A DNA stretch of 64,000 bases from NCBI GenBank assembly GCA_903813345.2, contig CAIIXF020000003.1:16196931-16260930 (forward strand), in the 5' to 3' direction. The position numbers were made by a program, and so were the translations under genes. This document shows, piece by piece, positions 13,436-27,400 of this stretch (positions within the stretch are counted from its first letter, which is position 1; each line of letters starts with the position of its first letter). The notes beneath the pieces are model-generated. The model saw nothing but the letters and a program-made list of their open reading frames with translations. It had not been told where the DNA came from and made no database searches. The DNA comes from Owenia fusiformis. Its lineage: Eukaryota > Annelida > Polychaeta > Sabellida > Oweniidae.

Positions 13436-14520
13436 TCACCAGAACCCTGAGGACTCCAGGTTTGGTAAAATAAATACTTCAATAGATGATGCCCTCTTTA
13501 AAATCAAACTTGAAAGAGGTGGGTGACCAGATAATCCCAAGACTATATTTTATCTGTCTTGTTACTTCATTCAATTTGTCATGTTCTGTAGGGATTGCTA
13601 TACAAATTGGCCCCATTAACATCTGTTGTTCTTGTTGAACTGGAACAATAAACAAAGATACAGGAAGATACAGGGATTCGGTTCCTGAACTTTTCAACTC
13701 TGATGTGCAATGGGCCTGGGTTTGCAGTAGAAATTCTATGTAAAATATAACTAATGGGGTCTTCTTTGTGGTTAGTGTTATGGTCAGAATTAGAGTGTCC
13801 AGTTTCTGATATCAGGAAATTATCCCGTGGCGAGAGAATATTGGAGAGAAAGCCTGAATGATTGAGACTGAATTTTCAAAGTATGATTTTCAGGAAACCG
13901 AACTGATAGGCAAGTATGCAGTCCTTGAGTGATTTCACAGAATTGAACAAGGTTTCTGTCCATGGTTGGGGATTTGAGAAGTTGTCTAATGCAAAGTTAA
14001 AAATCAAATTGTATGCAGTTCTGGATTCAGGAAAAAATAACCCTACTTTGATCTGGGAGCAGTGCAAAAATTATACTTCTTTGGCCTTTGGGATGATCCT
14101 CATAGATATAAGAAACAGAGTCTTCCTGTTTCCTCTCATTTGTCTGTTTAGATTTACAAGTAGATATCCAGGATATCCTGGTCTGTTATCTACTGATCTG
14201 GGGTGTTATCTACTGATCTAGGGTTTGGTTTGGTAGAAATTTATTTCCCCAGAGGAAATTTTGTCCATTTAATGGTCATCTGCCTAGATATCAGATGGCA
14301 TTTAATTCTTTAATTAAACATATAGTTTAATTAGTTTCAACATAAGGGTCTGTCACTGCAAAACTCTGAAATTGATCTTTGGAAATTTTCAGAGTATTGC
14401 CCAAATTCCTAAAACCAGAGATGTTCTTATCAAAGTAACAAGCATAATCACACCTAACTTTGCTACTGATAGCCTCAATTGTGAAAAAGTATTTGAAGAT
14501 GACAGAAAATCACCCTCATG

Positions 14521-14710
14521 TACAGTGAAACCTGTATATCTGAACACCTCTCTAATCTGAACATCTCTAAATTTGAACACCTTTTCTCGGTCTCAAATTT
14601 GTAATCTCCCATGACTTACATATTAAGAAGACCTTGAAATGTGAACACCTGCTAAACTAAACACTTTTGGCCAGTCCCAGGGGTGTTCGGATTGGACAGG
14701 TTCTACTGTA
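14521..14710. mobile_element. MITE of the TACAGTAAAACC family (intact ends)
   Basis: A 190-bp element. The left end TACAGTGAAACCTGT is the imperfect inverse of the right end ACAGGTTCTACTGTA. The interior carries several GAACACC words. It lacks an ORF and is non-autonomous. Related whole or partial copies lie at 13183, 18011, 40851, 42470 and 58677. Confidence 0.8.
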
Positions 14711-17700
14711 CATGTAGATTTGGCTGATGTTGTGTTCATGCATTTGTACTTTGTTATCCCATTCTGATGCATTCTGCGCGATCATTTGGTTTTTCAAACT
14801 AAACTTTACCAAGGGAGCTGTTCGTGGATCGGTAATTAGATGAGAAACATTTGAACAAGATACAATTAACCATTACTATCAATAAATAAAAAACATGAAT
14901 TGAACCAGAATTGCTTTAATTAGGAATTACAGGGTTGAGTCACTGAGATTGTTCCTCGGGATTGGTATGGGAAATCTTCAATCCCATATTGTAGTAAACA
15001 AGAGATGATAGATGATCTGTGGAACTGAATGACATTTTCTTTGGTAACGTCATTGAGGAAATTGTCAATAGCCCTCACACAAGATTACATGAAGCAATCA
15101 GAGCCATTTGAAATATATTTATCTCCTAATTCTTGAGAAAAACGTGGTATTCAGTCCGAGTGGTTAATTTGCCGAATGGTGAAGTTTTATCATTTTTCTG
15201 ATTTTAATTTTCCTCATGACAAGAAACTTCCCATTGGATAACATTATGAAGATAATATTTCCAACACTTAATTTTCTGAGCCTGGCAAAAATTAGGCAGT
15301 AGGCAAATTAAATGATTCAGCAAAATTACCACTTATACAGTATTCAACATGGTTTTTACAAATTAGTTCATATTCCTCAGTGCAGGACATTGTTTTGGTC
15401 ATTTCCCCATGGTGTTTTGAAGAATCCTCTGTTTTCCCTTTCTTTTAAGATAGAGTCAGCCACTTTACAAATTAGAGATGGAATTAGTAGTTGACAATGT
15501 CTCATTCATTACAGAAGCAATCCCAAGCTTTGAGCATCTTCTGTAATATATCTCTTGCAATGAATCCAAGGAGGTGATGTCCCAGCTATCATGTTTCTGT
15601 CACATGACCAAGATTAACCAATCATATTTTTAGGATGTAGTGATAATCATGGAACCAATAATGAGGATTGTTTTTAATTTGTACTGTGTGTATATAGAGT
15701 TCTGGATGGTCATATATTTCTTGAATGTTGTTGTGGTCATATTAAGGTAGGACTAGATAGGAAGATATTAGGACCTGGTAATATGTGTCAGTATCCTTTC
15801 CAATAATTGAGGTGAAATCATCTCTATGATATTTCCTAACATTTTGAACTGTCATACCGTTTGATTTGGTCACAAATCATTGTTTGTCAGAAAAGCCACA
15901 GTTTTCCCAGAATCATAAATTACGATTGTACCAAGAACAAACCTCTGGTGCCTAAAAGTTAATAAAAATTTCTTTCCACTACATAAGACATAGCTACATA
16001 TTCAGGTTATTCATTCTATTCTTCCTACCTTAAAATTGATGTGATAACGTTTAACTGAAAAATATTATTTTCACTGCTCATCGCTCATCTCTATAGCATG
16101 GGAAAGTAACTGAAACAAGACAATGGGGGAATAGGCCTTGGAATGGGGGAATAGGCCTTTGTATAGGGAAATAGGCCTTTGAACTGGTTCACCGATGCAA
16201 ATATCATTCATGTTTTAAAGAAACACTTTTGAAATTGAAAAATAGTCTCTGTGGGATATAGAAGGTAAAAGGGGATGATGCTCCTTATAAATTTAACCAA
16301 GTATAATCTCCTACTTTGTTACTGGCTCATCTATCTATTGGAATCTTCAGGGAAACAACTGACCAACCCGGAAAAAAAATTACAGGAGTCACATTTTCCA
16401 TTTTTGGATCTTGTGAAAACAGAGGACTAAAACAAGGAATTGAGCACATAAACGTGAAGTTGAAGCTTAATATTATGAAGAATATCATAGCTAGGCCTTG
16501 ATTCAAATTTTAGAGTGATTGTGTTAAACCAATGTCTTTAATCTAAGGGAGATTGAAGTCAATATAAGATGGGTCAGTAAATGGCCACTAGGACAAAACT
16601 CTCATTAGAATTAATTATAAGAGTGTGCAAGAATCATTACCCTTTGGCCAAAAGGCTAATAGTAATAACTATCCTCTGATTAAAGCAAATTGATAAATGT
16701 TTTGATGCTTATATGATCTTAATGGCCTCAATGGCATCATGGTGAACCTTGAGGTCTAATTTCTCCTTACTAGAACAAAAAGATTTGATGAGTATCAGAA
16801 TGCCTCTATAGTAGCTGTCTTATCTTTCATAGGGGGGGTGCAATCTATAAAAACAAAAGGGCTTGCATAACCATTAATACAGCTCAATAAAACCATGACA
16901 AGGCTCAATAAAACCATGACAAGGCTCAATATACCCAATAATAAAGCTCAATAAATCTGGTGTTATGAAGCTGAATTGCAACTAGGATTTGCGAATCTGT
17001 CTCTGAAGAAAGGAAAATATGATAATTAAATACGCATTATGTATGAATATTTGAGCAATATTCGTATAATTCAAAATATCATCTAAATTGCTTAGTACTT
17101 AGAAAAAGAGATAAGTTGACTTATAAAAAGTTCAACCATTAAATATGACTCATCATCGTTGGTGGTGTTCAATGATTTGAAATTAGCGTTAATTATAGCT
17201 TTAACTGACATGCAATTGGCGGGTTAATTGCACAAATATGTCATTAGGGCATAAAAAACATTTGGTTCAGTCGGTATGTCACATAACTCAAAAAATAGTT
17301 GACAGAGGTATATATGTAATGATACATAAAAAACTGGCAACATGTGTGGGTTAAAACATCAAACAAACTCACCCTTGTATAAATAGTTCAAGTTCGACCT
17401 GTTTTGAATTTTTATGTAAAATGGAGAGATTAGCATAGAGTAAGAGTACTGTCATGCAAATAGGAGGTTTAACAGAATGTTTTTATCTGAATGTATCTAA
17501 ATTCATTAAAACAAGATGCGGTTGCCGATATGTTTTAGCTACAACTTGTGTGAAACCACTCTCATATATGCAGTAACATAAGCAAAACATCTCTCAAATC
17601 TGCACACCCCTCAATAGAACACTTTTTGGTCCCATTTTTAATGTGCTTCCATGTTAAAGAAACAATGTGAACACTTGCCAATCTGAACATTTTTGACCGA

Positions 17701-18010
17701 TGGCATCTTTCTCTGTTGCATAGCAGATACCCATCCAGAAGGACAAAGATGAACATGGTGTTGGTGTGGCTTACCATGATATAATATATACCTAAGTTAG
17801 AAATTTTATATATAGCAGATCGAACCAACTCTTTGTACTCCAAGGCTGTATATGTTATTCTTTGAACATAAGTGACCTTAGTAAGAACAATGACATTTAT
17901 TACATATGTTACCAAAATGAAAACATATTATACAACACAACCAATTTCATATCCTGTACTATACATGAACAATCATGCACATGTCTCATTTATATACATA
18001 ACCTATATGA
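14711..18010. other. Non-coding stretch with short tandem repeats
   Basis: No exon recognised on either strand. It holds a roughly 20-bp repeat with GGGGGAATAGGCCTT at 16121-16181, a 24-bp repeat containing AATAAAACCATGACAAGGC at 16880-16935, and a decayed GAACAC-rich repeat fragment at about 17590-17700. Confidence 0.45.
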
Positions 18011-18135
18011 TACAGCAAAACCTATAAAGTGAACATCTCTGTAATAAGAACACCTTCACAAATGGAACACTTTTCATGTTAACTATTAACTTCAAGTAAA
18101 ATGAACCTCCAAGTATGAACACCTCCCAAGTTGAA
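18011..18135. mobile_element. Truncated MITE of the TACAGTAAAACC family
   Basis: Starts TACAGCAAAACCTATAAAG and carries GAACATCTC, GAACACCTT and GAACACCTC words, but the opposite end is not recognisable. Confidence 0.55.
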
Positions 18136-18406
18136 AATATTTTGGTTTTTGAAGTACCAAAGGTATTCTTATTACAAATTGCATAAAATTATATAAAGAC
18201 TATTGAGAAAATGTATATATAAAGCTATAAAGCTGACTTTCAGTTCTTTTAATAATCCAAAATAAATAAAATGCATATTCATCATATAGTTTACTGAATG
18301 AAATATGAAGAATGAAATGTGATATAATTGATATTTATGATTGCTTGTTTATTTGCCATATTTATATTTTTATTATTAATACATATGATTGTTTCTGTGT
18401 TTCCAG

Positions 18407-18491
18407 GAGCAACCAGAGAGATGGGCTCAGCTCTCACCAGACTCTGTATGAGGCACAGAAGTATAGAAAACAAACTCAAACAGTTCACAAG
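18407..18491 (+). CDS. MTSS1: MTSS1 exon a: I-BAR
   Basis: Acceptor TTTCCAG before 18407; donor GTGGGT at 18492. The exon starts in mid-codon (two bases needed from it) and encodes ATREMGSALTRLCMRHRSIE onward to KLKQFT. This aligns with the vertebrate segment that follows MATNTRG. It is the first exon of the gene I can recognise here. Confidence 0.95.
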
Positions 18492-21400
18492 GTGGGTATA
18501 TAGAAATTATCCTATATGAGGTCCAGGATATTGGAATTATCCTGAGGTATCTGTTAAATTGGCTTTTTAGATGGCTACAAGAATATGGATATATGAGCGA
18601 CTGTGGATTTCCATATTGCCTCTAAAATGAATAAAGAAACATTTTTAACTGACCAAACAAAGTGTCTGCTTCGATCACAAATATACAAATAAATAGATAT
18701 ACATAATATGTATAAAATATCTCACAAATATATTTAAAAATAGATATGACAATATTAAACCTAAATGATTATAAAAATTGCTCACTTTAATCTGAATCTT
18801 TCTGTTTTCAGTTCACTTTTAGATTCACTTGTAATACCTCTCCAAGAACGGATGGAAGAATGGAAGAAAACTGTAGCTGTACTAGACAAAGAACATGCAA
18901 AGGGTGGGTAGAGGAGACTCATATTACAAAACATGCAAAAGGGTGGGTGTGTAGAGGAGGCTCATATTACAAAGAAGACTCATATAACCATTGAAATATT
19001 GTGCCATTAATAATTTTTTCATAATTATGTGACTCAGAGATTATTTCACACATTAGAGTAATAACAAGATCAAATGGTAATATTTGTAAATGCTATCATA
19101 TCATCATTCAAGATGTAATCCCTCATGTAATGCAATGAATTACTCTTGGGTGTAAAGGATGAAATGCAAAAGTCAGTTAATTGGAATATAGGAAAATATG
19201 AATGAGTAGAGACTGCTATATCGAAATGAAGCTTTCCAAATTTATTAACGTACTCTTATTTTAATGCATAAATGATTTGAGAGTAGATTAGTTAGCAAGA
19301 AAAACTGTATGAAGGTGTGTACTGTATACTGTTTGAAAACTGTATGAAGACTCCAAACTGGAAAAATAAAGAATTGAAAATAAGACCATATTGTGTAGAA
19401 ATACAGAATCAAAGGACTGTTGGGAATAACTGCTTAACACTTCAAAGAGAGATGAAAACAATCTAACATTAAGTCATGATTAAAGCCTGCTTCCTTATAT
19501 GACTGTATCCACCCCCCCCCCCCCCCGTCACCTTCACTCTCTTTACCTGGCAATATACAGAGAGAGAGAAGGATAAAGGGGGGAATACAGGGTCTTTTAA
19601 GCAAGACTAAATACAGAATATAATCCAGTATATGTAAAACGTCTCCCAGCGATATATACCGTCGTTAGGTGACACCAGTCAATGAAATTAGAGCAGTTTT
19701 TCCACAGGCGTCCATTCCCTTTAATCACATGAAGTATTCTAATAATGTTTGCATGTCTGTGTTAAATGCTATTGTGTTTTACATACCCTCTAAGCAGTTT
19801 CATTTCGTAATACATTTTGTTCATGTTTTTGTTATGTCACCACAATGAAGTGGTGACAGATTGTTACAGCCACCATCTATTGTGACAAGATTTGGCATCA
19901 GTGTTTGCTGTGCATCAGCATTTGGTATCTGTAACGTATTGTTATACACTGGTGTAACACCCTTTTAAAAATATGAAAATGACACGCCACCATATTGTGG
20001 AAAATCTGTATGTACCCTGCCAAAAGGGTGACGTTTTGAGATATTTTAACAAAAGCTGTAAAATTGGGATTTACTATACAGTTGAGAAAAATCCTAGGGC
20101 AATCACTGATAAAAATCTTGACCCAAGTCTGGTCCTCTCCCAAGCTCTCTTTTTTCCAAATCATTGTAACACTACAAGTGATATCCTTGAGTTGATATAC
20201 ATTCACTATTTTGGTTGCAGATTATAAAAAAGCCCGGGCTGATATCAAAAAGGCTTCATCAGATACTGTTAGACTTCAGAAGAAAGCCAAAAAAGGTAAG
20301 TGCAAAATGATGTACACCATGTGCCAAATATGGTAGTATCTGTGATTTGTTTGCCAAATAAGGTGATACCTGTGAATTGTGTGTCAAATATCATAGCAAT
20401 ACAGAAAGCGCAAAAAATTCCATATAAGCGAGTTGTTATGGTATTTTTGACATGTTTTACTCTAAAAATTTGAAAGCATAAAATACGAGAATTTGTCACA
20501 AATAACAAAAATCCTAAAACTCTTAGCAATCTCAAGATGGTATAATTTGTCAAATGGCCGCAACCTGTAGAACCTGAGAATGGGCACACTCATCAAATAC
20601 ACATGGTTTTGAAAATTGGCAGAACATAGGTCCATAATCTATTAAAATGGTCTAGACTGTTTCGAGTATACGTAAGTACTAAATATGCCAATGCTAATAC
20701 AGTCATTTAGGCTGTCAGAATGGGATGTTCAAAAAAGTCCCAGAAATTGGTTGAAACCGAGGCAATCATAAAGAATCTATTTACTCAAAGATTAGTTCCC
20801 AAATTATACTCTGGCTGAACATAAGTCTTTTGATTTTTTTACTTTAGGCAAAGGGGAACAACTCCAAATTCGCTTAGACAATGCAATGCACGATGTCAAC
20901 GATAAATACCATCTACTGGAAGAAGCTGAAAAGCACTCAGTAAGGACAGCTCTGATTGAGGAAAGAAGTCGTTTCTGTACTTTCGTCAGCTTTGTTCGAC
21001 CAATGGTGGTAAGTAAAGGCCAATTTGCTAGCCTGATTGTGGCAAAATATGTCATGTATTTAAAAATGCAAAGTGCACCCTAAAACACACCAATTTTGAA
21101 AGTGCCGATAGTTCATGTACGAATACCCTCAAAGTAGTTACCATTTTCACCACCAGGTGGCTCATTCGGGTCAGATAGCATTGCGGGTATAGTAAAAAGT
21201 TCCCCTTAATTAAAATATGTCCAGTAAAAGAAAATATTATCTGTCCAATACAAGAAAAGATATTTCACTTTTTGTGATTTTATAACATGGGGGCTATAGG
21301 GAATCTCCCCGAACTAGATGTCACAATTTCAAATAAAATTAAATTTTCAAAGCTTACAAACAATTTTTAAAAACATATTTCTAGATGTACTTTTGAATTT

Positions 21401-24400
21401 TGAACATTTAATAACGTAATTACTTACTCTACTTGCATCTAGTCTATTACAGACCAGTTGTCATGTGTTATTGTGCATATACTGTATTCGGGAGTCATTG
21501 CGTTTTCAATAAGTATCATTTTCACAAGCAAATTAACTTCCTGTGAATGACATCCTTTATTGTTTTAAGTCACGTTTTATCTAAACTTTGCTACTAGAGT
21601 GCTGACTTCATTGTTTCCTTGGCTCTAACAATTTCGTGACCTCATCATAATTTATGAGTATTTGGTAAAAGCTAGTTCATTCCTCATAGACAAATAAAAC
21701 GAAAATCAGTAGTCTGTTCATTTTGCAGTATCTTTAAGGCGCTATGCTTAGTTTGAAAATATATTTTTATCATTCATTTACAATTTTTCATATGACTTTA
21801 AAATCATTTTAGAGATCTTTAAAAAATGTGGTTCAAACTTTATACGGGGCCTTTAAATGTATGTTGTATTACTGCATCACTGATAGGATATAGGTGTTGT
21901 GATGGGGCATCATTGTTTCTTTGATCATTGTAGAGTCCCACTTTTTGTCATTGCGATTTCAGAACTGCTTGTCATCATTGCTGATGTAGAATGTGAATTG
22001 CCTTGTACGATTGAAAAAGGTGAAATGTAAATTCAATTTGGAACTTTTCATTATCCATCTCAAGTGAATAATTTCTTCAAGTTTTGAAAAGAAATTTTGT
22101 TCCAAAGTGTGACGATGTTATAAGCTACAGATCATTGAAGAAAAACATTTTGCGATTATTTAGATTTGTATTTTGGTCACTGCCCTTTGAAATTATTTTC
22201 AGTATTTAGATGAAGTCATCGTAACTATTGGGTTAAGTTTTTTAAACATTGAAATATATCCATTGGTCTAAACATGTTCCCCAAAATAGTTCAGTATTCC
22301 CAGAGATTTCTGCTCTTAATCGTTTTGTGCCAAGAGCCAAGTTGAAGGTTTTCTATTATCAAGACTAAAATACTTATTTTGTGAGATTGTTTATACTTCG
22401 GAATAATTGCTTGCTTGTTTCAGTCCACTTAACTTAAAAAGTCAAACACTTTAAATCTTGGTGATGTTATGAATATTATATTCAGGTTTACTGCTTTTTA
22501 ACTGTTTAAGATAACTTAAGGTGTTTCGTTTCTAAATAAGGAAATTATACTGAAAAACAAAGTCTTGATGTTATTTTAGTTCGAAGTAATTTTTCACTTG
22601 GTAACAGACTAAACAACCATTTAACAATGTTTTCATTGCTAAATATTTACCAGAGCGAAAGTTGTGGGATTTCTTCAAGAATGAGTGAACTGGATATCAA
22701 AGTGTTAGGAACGGAGAATGAGAAGCTTAGCAATATGACCAATTAATACTCAATTCCAAAACCTAAAAATGGCAACTTTTCAGTCCTTTGCGAATTGGCT
22801 ATTTTTTCTCCTTCCTTATTTGAAAGTAATTCAGATGTATTAGTTATCTGTATTTGTTAATTTCGCCATTCTATAAATGTCACAACGCATGAGTTAAAAG
22901 ATTTTTGAAGTTCTATTAGGAAGCTACCTTCATGTGCAAATAATGAATTTAGACAGTCTTTTGGGAGTTGAACTTCTCTTACAGTAAAATCTATCATTTG
23001 ATAAGTTGTGACTCATCTTCAAAAATTTAGTTAGCATTGTTTTACATTGTTAATTCCAATATATGAGAATCTACACCCCTACAAAAGTTCAGCAACCAGT
23101 ACTCCCCTTCAACGCCGCCTTGGTCACATTTGTTCCGGTATTCAGTACTGGCGTCCAAGCGATGAGTATTTTATTTACAGCAGTTCAGCAGTTATAAATT
23201 TCTGAGATAAGAATTGAAGAACAAAATTGGACTCGTGGTTTAAACTGTTATCTAGTGAATTACCAAATATATTCAGGGGGTTGTACTGCAAAGAGAATCA
23301 ATTGTATTCATGACATATTCAACCTTTATTGCCCCCCCCCCCCTTTAGATACACGACTACATCTTGATAGTTTCTGTTCTTAAGACAGGCCACATAGACT
23401 AACATTAAGTTGAGTTGAAGTCACGTGCAAAAAAGGTCCCAAAAGTCATCCTTCTATGCCTACCTTAAATTGATATACAGGGTGGTCAAAAAAACTGGAA
23501 ACCCTTACACCGTTTTCCTAATATCTTTGTCATTTTTTTAAGAAATAACTTCACACATTTGTACATCATTCAATTTCCTACTGGGCTACTATATTTCATG
23601 ACCATCAGATTGATAGTCACAGTGTTACAGCACTTTAAAGAACATTCCCGGTGATCTGTTTGCGGTATAGAGAAACCTGCACATTCATCCAAAATGTCCC
23701 TACCTATGGGGATATGGCAGAGATAAAGTGTATTAATATGACCTCAGGACAATTGCAGACCTCAAAAGTGAGATCATCTGCATCATTCAGGCCATACCTG
23801 CTGAGGAATGCATTTGGGTCATTGACAACTGTGCAGGTTTGCCTACAGCGCGATGATGGCCAAACCTACAGCATGTTGTTCAAAGTGCTGTAAAATCGTG
23901 ACTATCAGTCTGATGGTCATGAAATATGGTAGGGTAATAGGAAATTGAATGATTTACAAATGAGTGAAATATCAGGAAGTAATTTCTTAAAATGATAAAG
24001 ATATGAGAAAAATGCAGGGTTTCCATTTTTTTTGACCACCCTGTACAAAGGCTTCATTTATTATTTACCAGATCTATTTTATTGCTTAAAAGTTGTTCCA
24101 GTCTCTCTGCCTTAAATTGAACTACATTCACAATTTCAGTTTCTGGGGCATTTAATTAATGAGATAACTGAGATTCCTAGACTTAACTTAATATTTGCCA
24201 GGTTCATTTTATTGCTTACAATTTTTCATTGTCAGATACCTGAAGCCTTCTCTATGTTAAGGTTGTTCTGCATGGTGAGAATTTCAATGTAATTTTTATG
24301 ACTTCAATGACCAATGATAAATGAGATACTTTATATTCTTTCACATATTTTTGACATTTTTATTATGTGATATTTACACAGTATGGAAGAATACAATGTC

Positions 24401-27400
24401 CAAAATAAAATAATTTTGATTAATTTGAATTGAAGTGACATTTACTTACGAAAGTAGAAAACTACCTTAATGAACTTTCTTCAGAATCATTGATTAGTTC
24501 TAAAATTATACTTTCCAATAACACTTTTAGATATGCAATTATCAGAGATGAGATACAGTCTAGAGAGGCACTTGTGATGTGTTTGATATGTTTTACATAA
24601 ATAAACCTAACATTGAATTAGGAAAGAAAGTAATACCTTTCTATTTTTCTATTTATATTCAATGGCTCTATGGGTTAGAATTGCAAAAATTTATATAAAT
24701 CGCTAAATGGTCTTTGGCATTTGGACAAATATATATAAACTCCATAGTCTGCATCTTTATTAAACAGTGCTACACAGTGCTGTTTTAGCAACTTATGGGT
24801 TGAGCACAGCACTTCATAGCTGTTCTGACAGCACTGTACATCATTGTTTTGGAAACAGTTCTCAAATAGTACTGTGGAGTGCTGAGAAAATAGCACTGCA
24901 GGATTACTTGATGAAAAGTTTTCCAAATTGTTACAGTCTCAAACATTTTTTGTGGCTAGTGTTCAGTGGTTGGTGTTTGACATTTGGTGTATGTAACAAA
25001 TGGTGTTTGGCATTTGGTGTATGTAACAAATGGTGTTCGCAGTCAGCTTTTATAACAAATGGCTTGTATTTTAAATTGGCAATGTCTGTGTCCTCTGTAT
25101 TCATGGAGTTTTTATGAAATGCCTGCATCAAATGATTACACATACATTTCTATTGTACATGCACATTGTATATGTCTATTGTATATGTCTATTGTTTATT
25201 ATAGGATGGGGAGATAGCGATGTTAACAGAGGTGACCCATCTTCAGGAGATAATCGAACATCTCTGTATGCAATCAAATGATCCGCACATATTGCCCACA
25301 TCGAGTGAACAAGTCATAAGAGACATTAAGGGCACAGATTCTTCATCCTGGCACTTTCAGGTGGGTGGTTTTTAACATTTTTGCAATGAATGAATTTATT
25401 TTGTACGGGCAAAACTGTCATCAATGTATTTTTTATTTTTCTTGTTTTTGGCTCATTATAACATTTGTTAATTCTTAATAATTAAGCAATAGTAATATGT
25501 TTTATGTCTTATTTTATGCCCCTGCTGTTTGATCTAAGTTTTAGAAAACCATTATTTGATGGTTTTCCCATTTTCCACATTTTAGACACCTCCCAGCTCG
25601 CCAAGTTCGCTAGGGTCTCGCAAGTCGAGCATGTGTAGCATCAACAGTATAAACAGTTCATCAAGCGGCTCAATGAAGTCAAATTCCCCGAGCCACCATT
25701 TCAGATATAGGAACTCGGCTCAGGTAAACAAGGTAAATGTAGTCGCTTTGCTATTAACATTGATTTATTTGATGTATTGGCGATTTGAGGGATCATTTAG
25801 GATCTGCCCTATTGTTCTAGATTGACATCAGTTGTTCAGCTATTATTTGACAAAATCTTGTTTTGAAAGTCACAATTTTTCCAAAATTCACTGTACTACT
25901 GATTTTGAAAAAATCTGACTTATATGCATCCTTTGTTTTTTGGCTAAATGTCGAGTGTTAAAACTTGAATAAACCAAAAAATTAAATCGAAAAATCAAGT
26001 TTCAGAATTAAAATGTGTATAAATATAGTGGGTGACCCAAAGTAGGTTTACAGTATATAATCGGAGATTGTTGAATATCTGTAAACCTACAATTGGCGTG
26101 TCACCCAGTATTTTGAATCATCCTTAACCCCTCAGTATTGTCAATACAAATTCAGCAGCTGCTTTATATTATTTGCAATTCAATGCTTTCCACTGCAGTT
26201 TTGTAGACAAACATTACATAAGTGTATTCAGTTAGATTTTTAAGATAATTTGTGAATGCTTTAAGCCTTTCGTTTTTGTTTCTTTTTGCCTATTTCATTA
26301 GTCATAAAAGTGTGAACTTAATGCTTTTAATAACTGCATTACACAAAGTGACCACATTAAGATAATAATGTTTTGGTTTTGTATTGAAGTAATTTAAAGT
26401 GACTATTCTTCTAAATACTCCACAAAATTTAAATCAGACAACCCAGTAGTTGTGATATTGACAGACAATGAAAAAATTGCTTGAGAATTTTAAGCAACAT
26501 AAAATTTTACAAAAGTAATGAGGTGTAAAAAACAAAATATAGGGGTTTTAGATGGGAAAAATTTCCCTTACAGTAGGTAAGCAGTTTTTTAAAGCTTTAA
26601 TATTCATCAAAATGAAGGTTTGTATCAATACCTATTGATGTTATATGTTACAGACTGTTATGAAATATAATGAAAAAATTGAAATATCAGATTTAAAGGC
26701 AGTGCTCTAACAAAGGACTCAACCCTTTTACTTTCTTTGGGTGACCCATGTTAATAGCATGTGACTCATGTTAATAACATGTGACCCATGTTAATAGCAT
26801 GTGAACTGTGTTAATAACATGTGAACATGTGGCCCATGTAAATAGCATGTGACCTATGTTGATAACATGTGACCCATGTCAATAGCATGTGACATGTGTT
26901 AATAGGATGTGCCCATGTTAATAGCGTGTGACCTGTGTTAATGGGATGTGGCCCATGTTAATAGCGTGTGACCCGTGTTAATAGCATGTGGCCCATATTA
27001 ATAGGATGTGGCCCATGTTAATAGCATGTGACCCATGTTGATAACATGTGACCTATGTTAATAACATGTTACCCATGTTAATAGGATGTGGCCCATGTTA
27101 ATAGCACGTGACCCATGTTGATAACATGTGACCTGTGTTAATAGCATGTGTCCTATGTTAATAGGATGTGGCCCATGTTAATAGGATGTGACCCATGTTG
27201 ATGAAATATGTAATTCATGTTGATAAAAACATGTTAATTTCAATGCCTTATTGGGCTTTGTTCTAAATGAAAATATTGAGAAAATTATCGTCGCCCGGCC
27301 CTTCATAATTGGCTAAAAATGGGTCACTTATTGAAACCATAAACTTCATAAAGTAAAGCTAAAATTCCACTTGCATATTTTCACATTCATTGCTTTTCAT

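Noticed and set aside
13916-14221. 101-codon + strand ORF
   Set aside because: No recognisable motif or splice context; AT-rich chance frame beside repeats.
1-18406. N-terminal MTSS1 I-BAR exons inside the window
   Set aside because: I looked for the conserved first-helix segments (AFLDAFQK, ADMATNTR) on the + strand and saw no match, so they probably lie upstream of position 1.
26740-27200. Regularly spaced repeats resembling a CRISPR array
   Set aside because: Units are contiguous with no unique spacers, vary gradually, and lie in an animal intron: a minisatellite.
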